Source of the DNA: an uncultured Methanomethylovorans sp.
Lineage (GTDB): Archaea > Halobacteriota > Methanosarcinia > Methanosarcinales > Methanosarcinaceae
DNA: 11,583 nt
Assembly: GCA_937968035.1 (NCBI GenBank)
Contig: CALBTS010000123.1
Span: forward strand, 1-11,583
Direction: 5' to 3'
The notes beneath the pieces were generated by a model. The model searched no databases. It saw only the letters and a list, made by a program, of their open reading frames with translations, and had not been told where the DNA came from. Position numbers and translations under genes: made by a program. How positions within the stretch are numbered: position 1 is the first letter of the stretch; each line of letters opens with the position of its first letter. Positions 7,870 through 11,583 of this stretch are shown here, one piece after another.

Positions 7870-9804
7870 ATGAACGAAATCAAATCTATATTCCTTAAGA
7901 ATTATCGTATTTTCAATGATATTCAAAAGATCGATTTGCCCTCGATTACAATTCTCACAGGAATAAACAGTTCTGGAAAAAGTTCGATTATTAAATCCCT
8001 GAACTTACTTAAAAACACTAATTACAAGCAATATCCATATACAATTCGTTTTGATAAGGACAAGAGTAACTCTCTTTCATTCGATCTCATCAAAAACAAT
8101 TCTTCAAGTGAAGATACCATTTTGTTTGGATTCAAAACCTACAACACTTTTCTTGGTAAAAATGTAAATTTTATGTTTTCATTAGAGAAAAAGAATGATT
8201 TTGAAGGTATTGTAAACCATATCCAAATTGAAACCGAAAACAAGGTCATTCTAATGTTTGATTTCGGTGAAAATTCCAGGAATAGTGCATTTGTTGATTT
8301 GAAATTCTTCAATGAAAACCTGAAATCTATTGTTAATTTGAAAGAAAAGTATGAGAAATTTAAGGACGAAATAGCAAGTGATGATGAATTCCCAAGTACT
8401 TATTTCTCTTATAGTGGAGAATCTGTTACCTGGCACTGGGATGAGACAACGAAGAGATCCAGAAAATTAACTGAAGAGGAGATATCCATAGAGAAAGAAC
8501 AGAGAAACATTCGAAAAAAAGAATACCAAGATTTTAGGACATCCCATCCCATCTCAAAATCCGAAAGAAAATGGCTTAAGGATTTTTTTGAATCAGAAGA
8601 TTCATTCCCAGGCGAATTTCCTTTGGATCAAAAATGGAACAAGTTAGTTGGCAAAGTTCGTTCGGATGATGTATTGTTTAATCATCCACTGTTAACCAAA
8701 CTAATTAACATTTCAGTAAAGGAGCTGAATTACGAACTCATCAGAAAAGAAATCACAGACTATATTGTGAATAACGGCCTTTACGTAGAAGAGGATGTGT
8801 TGGATCGATCAATTAATGAAATGATCAATAATCTACTTATTTACCCTTACAGTGAGATTGAAAACAAAGTATTAGAAGAAAAAGATTTAATAGTTGAAAG
8901 TACATGTCCTGGTGAACCATTTTACGATGATATAAAATGGTCAATCTCAACTTATATGGAATCTGCCTTTTCTTGTGTGCCCTTTTATGAATTATTCAAT
9001 CCCTCTAAGTTAAGAATGATCCCGATTGGATTTACACCGTTCGGGAAGTATCCTGACAACCTTTCAAATTTTGAAGATTATATCTCACTCGTTTTTAAAA
9101 AAATTGAAAGTGATGTTTTTAATGATTTAGAGAAGCAAGTTCAGATACCACTTAGCTCTCTATCTGTAGATAGAATTATTGACTTTAACCATCCACTTCA
9201 TGCTCTGATTGCTACTCATAAAGAGAAATTCATCACAAACTCATTTATTAGAAAATGGCTCAAAGATTTTGGGGTATGTGACGATTTTTCTATTACTATG
9301 CCTGTAGATGGACTTGGTTATTCTATTCTGCTTAAGAAGGGAAAAAAGAATATCCAGCTAGTTGATGAGGGAATGGGGACTATGCATCTAATAGGGATTC
9401 TACTAATAATTGCAGCGCACGAATCCAAAAATAAATCAGGAGAAGGTATAACTCTGATACTAGAAGAACCCGAGGCAAATATGCATCCTGCATGGCAGTC
9501 GAAGTTAGCTGAACTCTTCTTGGATGCCAAAAGCACAATGGGTGTAAATTTCATTATTGAAACCCATAGTGAATACCTTATTCGAAAGTTCCAAAACTTG
9601 GTTGCTTCCAAGAAGTTTGATAAAGACGACATTGTCATACACTACATAGGCAGAAAGAATCCGAAAACCAAGCATCCAGATGTAAGGAACATCATAATCA
9701 ATCAAAATGGGACTCTTTCTGCAGAATTTGGACCTGGATTTTTTGATGAAGCTGATAATTTGGCGCTGGAGTTAATGAAAGTCCGACACTTTCAAAAGAA
9801 CTAA
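7870..9804 (+). CDS. AAA15/OLD-like ABC-type ATPase, DUF3696-like C-terminus
   Basis: This 644-residue ATPase belongs to the OLD/AAA15 branch of ABC-type ATPases. The N-terminal pattern of IFLKNYRIF followed by Walker A GINSSGKS (31-38, K37) is typical. The C-terminal half has an ABC-like signature VDEGMGT (498-504), Walker B LILEEPEANMHP (529-540; E532/E533) and the switch histidine in IETHSEYL (H566). A large insert, about residues 150-480, with charged helical stretches separates the two halves. The tail (about 613-640, with GPGFFDEAD) resembles the DUF3696 ending. Only 78 residues follow H566, so there is no TOPRIM nuclease as in OLD or Gabija GajA, and any effector must be another subunit. 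The ATG at 7870 precedes the conserved N-terminal strand; a TTG at 7789 would add 27 residues overlapping the upstream gene and is rejected. It lies 32 nt after the coiled-coil gene and 3 nt before the HDR-motif gene. Confidence 0.88.
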   Translation: MNEIKSIFLKNYRIFNDIQKIDLPSITILTGINSSGKSSIIKSLNLLKNTNYKQYPYTIRFDKDKSNSLSFDLIKNNSSSEDTILFGFKTYNTFLGKNVNFMFSLEKKNDFEGIVNHIQIETENKVILMFDFGENSRNSAFVDLKFFNENLKSIVNLKEKYEKFKDEIASDDEFPSTYFSYSGESVTWHWDETTKRSRKLTEEEISIEKEQRNIRKKEYQDFRTSHPISKSERKWLKDFFESEDSFPGEFPLDQKWNKLVGKVRSDDVLFNHPLLTKLINISVKELNYELIRKEITDYIVNNGLYVEEDVLDRSINEMINNLLIYPYSEIENKVLEEKDLIVESTCPGEPFYDDIKWSISTYMESAFSCVPFYELFNPSKLRMIPIGFTPFGKYPDNLSNFEDYISLVFKKIESDVFNDLEKQVQIPLSSLSVDRIIDFNHPLHALIATHKEKFITNSFIRKWLKDFGVCDDFSITMPVDGLGYSILLKKGKKNIQLVDEGMGTMHLIGILLIIAAHESKNKSGEGITLILEEPEANMHPAWQSKLAELFLDAKSTMGVNFIIETHSEYLIRKFQNLVASKKFDKDDIVIHYIGRKNPKTKHPDVRNIIINQNGTLSAEFGPGFFDEADNLALELMKVRHFQKN

Positions 9805-9807
9805 AAA

Positions 9808-10830
9808 ATGAGAAAGTTTGAGGTCGTAGCTTCAGAACTTGTGCTCTCTGGATTTTTTCATGAATATATCCATGATATACAAGAATTGGAGCATGATATA
9901 GGTGAGCTACAAATCCTTACGTCTTGGAAACGGCTATTGTTTAGTGAAGCAGATTTACTACTTGATATTTCGTATGAAAGGTGGGAAGAACTTTTCCAAA
10001 TAGAGCCCATGTTCCGCATGCTTGAAAAATCTAGCCAGGGAGGTGGGAGCAAAATTCAGTTTTCACCTGGTATAATAAAAACACTGACTGAGACTGAAAT
10101 AATTAATGAATTCCCATCGCTCATTTGCCTGACTGAAAAAGAGACCGATAATCTGTCATTGGAAAATGGAAGACTTTTCCTATCTCAAAGAGAGATGAAA
10201 TCAACTGGAAAGATCTTGTTTAATAACAGTATATTTCTTGTATCCAAAGTTCCAAGCGTTAAAAACACACTGAAATCCTGGGAAGAATTAGCTACTGACG
10301 TTATCCCTCTTACAGATATAGTAATTATAGACAATTACCTACTGAATCATGAAGGTCTCGAAAACCTAATATCAATCATTAAAGGTATCATTCCAGATCG
10401 TCAATCTGCAGGTCCAATTAAAATCTCCATACTTACAGGATTATTTAAGGACACCCCTCAGCAAATAAAGGATAAGGGTAACCTTTGGTATAGTGAATTT
10501 ACAAAACAGATCCACGCAAAGATCAAGAATCTCTCCTTTGAAGTATCACTTGGTATATTTTCAAATATCTCGCTTAATCACGATAGATCTTTGCTTACAA
10601 ATTACATTTGGATTGATTCCGATCATGGCTTCAACTGTTTTACTAATAGAGGGATACCAAAAGTTACAACAACGATTAAGTTACTTCCAATTTTCTCCCC
10701 TTCTGGTAATCATAAATCATCCGTCTCTTCATTCGATTGCTGGAGTGAGCTCCGTAATCATGCTAAGTCACTCATAAAGAAATGTGATTTCACAATAGGA
10801 ATTTTTAAAAATAATCTACTTCTGAAGTGA
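9808..10830 (+). CDS. HDR-motif protein resembling PLD-like MIT C-terminal domain; putative effector
   Basis: This 340-residue protein has no signal peptide or membrane segment. The N-terminal half (about 1-160) is unrecognised. In the C-terminal half a strand-helix-strand unit begins DIVIIDNYLL (about 170-180) and leads to ISILTG. It is followed by NHDRSLLTNYIWI (257-269), D272-H-G-F275 and a closing strand with a TTTIKLLPIF pattern. From memory this order (DxY strand, HDR, NxxWI, GF, TT, final IF) matches the phospholipase-D-like MIT_C fold of human MITD1 and bacterial relatives. MITD1 binds membrane lipids and lacks a full PLD catalytic pair. Here too only one H/R/D cluster is visible, so catalysis is uncertain. 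The gene starts 3 nt after the ATPase stop, implying co-translation with an ATPase that has no effector domain of its own. It could be a nuclease-like or membrane-targeting effector, but the family call is tentative. Confidence 0.75.
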   Translation: MRKFEVVASELVLSGFFHEYIHDIQELEHDIGELQILTSWKRLLFSEADLLLDISYERWEELFQIEPMFRMLEKSSQGGGSKIQFSPGIIKTLTETEIINEFPSLICLTEKETDNLSLENGRLFLSQREMKSTGKILFNNSIFLVSKVPSVKNTLKSWEELATDVIPLTDIVIIDNYLLNHEGLENLISIIKGIIPDRQSAGPIKISILTGLFKDTPQQIKDKGNLWYSEFTKQIHAKIKNLSFEVSLGIFSNISLNHDRSLLTNYIWIDSDHGFNCFTNRGIPKVTTTIKLLPIFSPSGNHKSSVSSFDCWSELRNHAKSLIKKCDFTIGIFKNNLLLK

Positions 10831-10892
10831 GGGCAACTTCTGTGATCTATCGATGGAGTGAATTATACTTTCCCAACTAATCTATCTTAATC

Positions 10893-11528
10893 CTAATTCG
10901 AATTTGATTCGTATCTTTTTACCCATTGGTCATGAAGCAATCCCCACCTCGTACTTGAAGATCCTAGTCTGCCTGCCTGTCTGGGGTGACAAAGTGGAAT
11001 GACTTTATAAGGCTTTTCTTTGATGTTTATCAGATTGTTCCTCCCATAAGAATCAGGAGTTACACCAAATTGTGCCAACCGCGAATATCTCTTGTCAAAG
11101 TATCTTAAAAACCAATAGATAGGGAGATCTCCTAGAAGAACTAAGGTGTCAGCCTTGGAATACTCCAGCTCTTGAAGAATTTCAGCCCGCCTTGATGGGG
11201 AATTCAATTCTTTCTTGTCAAATAGAGGAATCGTTGCAGGGGATAGTTTATATTTCTGGATCAGATCCTGCTTATATTGGCTATCTATTGCCTTCTTCTG
11301 GTTCTCATTTACCCGAGAATACGGTAGAAGGTCACAGAGCCAAACATCACCCCTAGTAAGACCAAGTGGCCTCAAGAACTTCTCATCAAGAGCCCTTCCT
11401 GACGGTCCATTCAGTCTTGAATACTTCGGCACAGTTAAAGTTCCAAGCTCCTCAGGAATTCTGATTCCTCCGATAATTTTGTCGGCATGGTCCCCTCTCC
11501 AAAATATTTCAGGCTCGCTGGCGACAGC
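10893..11528 (-). pseudogene. UDG-superfamily-like protein, 5'-truncated copy
   Basis: This minus-strand frame encodes a paralogue of the protein at 397-1191 and aligns from residue 53 to near its C-terminus with one codon fewer overall. AVASEPEIFWRG, NGPSGRALDEKF, DVWLCDLLPYSRVN, LLGDLPIYWFL and LCHPRQ are all kept. Homology stops sharply at 11528. Beyond it the frame stays open to the window edge but without an ATG, and the residues are unrelated. The missing part includes the motif-1 loop (28-40 in the intact copy), so the product is probably inactive. A GTG at 11430-11432 could start a 179-residue protein, but it aligns with internal Val85 and is unlikely to be the native start. The gene converges with the HDR-motif gene, 62 nt away, with no clear terminator between. 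If the upstream sequence supplies a start in frame it could instead be a chimeric gene. Confidence 0.6.
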
Positions 11529-11529
11529 T

Positions 11530-11583
11530 TGTAATCGGGAAGCAAAAATGCAGTGAAAATGGGAACTGCAATGCAGTAAAAAC
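11530..11583. mobile_element. Probable insertion-sequence end (partial, runs off the window)
   Basis: Immediately past the break in the truncated glycosylase-like gene the sequence becomes TGTAATCGGGAAGC followed by a tandem motif. AATGCAGT plus an A-rich tail occurs at 11547-11554 and again at 11570-11577, 23 nt apart, and a 6-bp dyad TGCAGT/ACTGCA (11549-11554 and 11565-11570) overlaps it. A TGT tip with multiple short internal repeats is the style of IS21-like ends, where transposase binds. If the element starts at 11530, base 11529 still completes Leu52 of the disrupted gene as a synonymous change (TTG to TTA), which supports that boundary. No transposase is visible, so family and identity are unproven. 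Confidence 0.4.

Noticed and set aside
7870..9804. Assignment of the ATPase to Gabija, OLD or PARIS
   Set aside because: There is no TOPRIM domain, no UvrD-like GajB partner and no DUF4435-like AriB. The neighbours are of different types.
11215..11556. 113-codon plus-strand frame across the truncated glycosylase-like gene
   Set aside because: The opposite strand encodes the conserved paralogue, and a similar mirror frame occurs over the intact copy, so it is a shadow of shared sequence.

Overview
The window is an AT-rich accessory region, most likely from a Bacteroidota (Cytophagales/Sphingobacteria-like) chromosome. The grounds are low GC, A-rich leaders in place of Shine-Dalgarno sequences, and the amino-acid and codon character. 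This assignment is inference, because no taxonomic marker gene is present. No tRNA, rRNA, CRISPR array or complete mobile element was seen.

Layout. Positions 1-396 hold no gene, only short inverted repeats. A minus-strand gene (397-1191) encodes a uracil-DNA-glycosylase-superfamily-like protein. A 357-bp intergenic stretch with a 10-bp direct repeat and a short hairpin leads to a plus-strand zinc-ribbon protein of unknown function (1549-2277). After another 273-bp gap comes a compact plus-strand run of four genes: a 1469-residue fusion of a PD-(D/E)XK (VSR/DUF559-like) nuclease with a RecQ-like DEVH helicase (2551-6960); a coiled-coil protein with a single C-terminal membrane anchor (6962-7837); an AAA15/OLD-like ATPase with no TOPRIM nuclease (7870-9804); and a protein with an HDR motif resembling the PLD-like MIT C-terminal domain (9808-10830). 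Gaps of 1, 32 and 3 nt make these four one likely operon. A second glycosylase-like copy follows on the minus strand (10893-11528). It has lost the codons for its first 52 residues, where the sequence switches to a repeat-bearing segment that looks like an insertion-sequence end running off the window.

How the parts may work together (inference). Nuclease-helicase, AAA15 ATPase, putative effector and membrane-anchored coiled coil in one operon is the composition of an anti-phage defence system. A plausible division of labour is DNA recognition and processing by the helicase-nuclease, ATP-driven sensing or gating by the AAA15 protein, an output step by the HDR-motif protein, and membrane localisation by the coiled-coil protein. 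I could not match this four-gene set with confidence to a named system, so it is the main candidate for something undescribed. The two related glycosylase-like genes flank it in the same orientation, which suggests a hotspot or island boundary where cassettes can be exchanged or lost by recombination.
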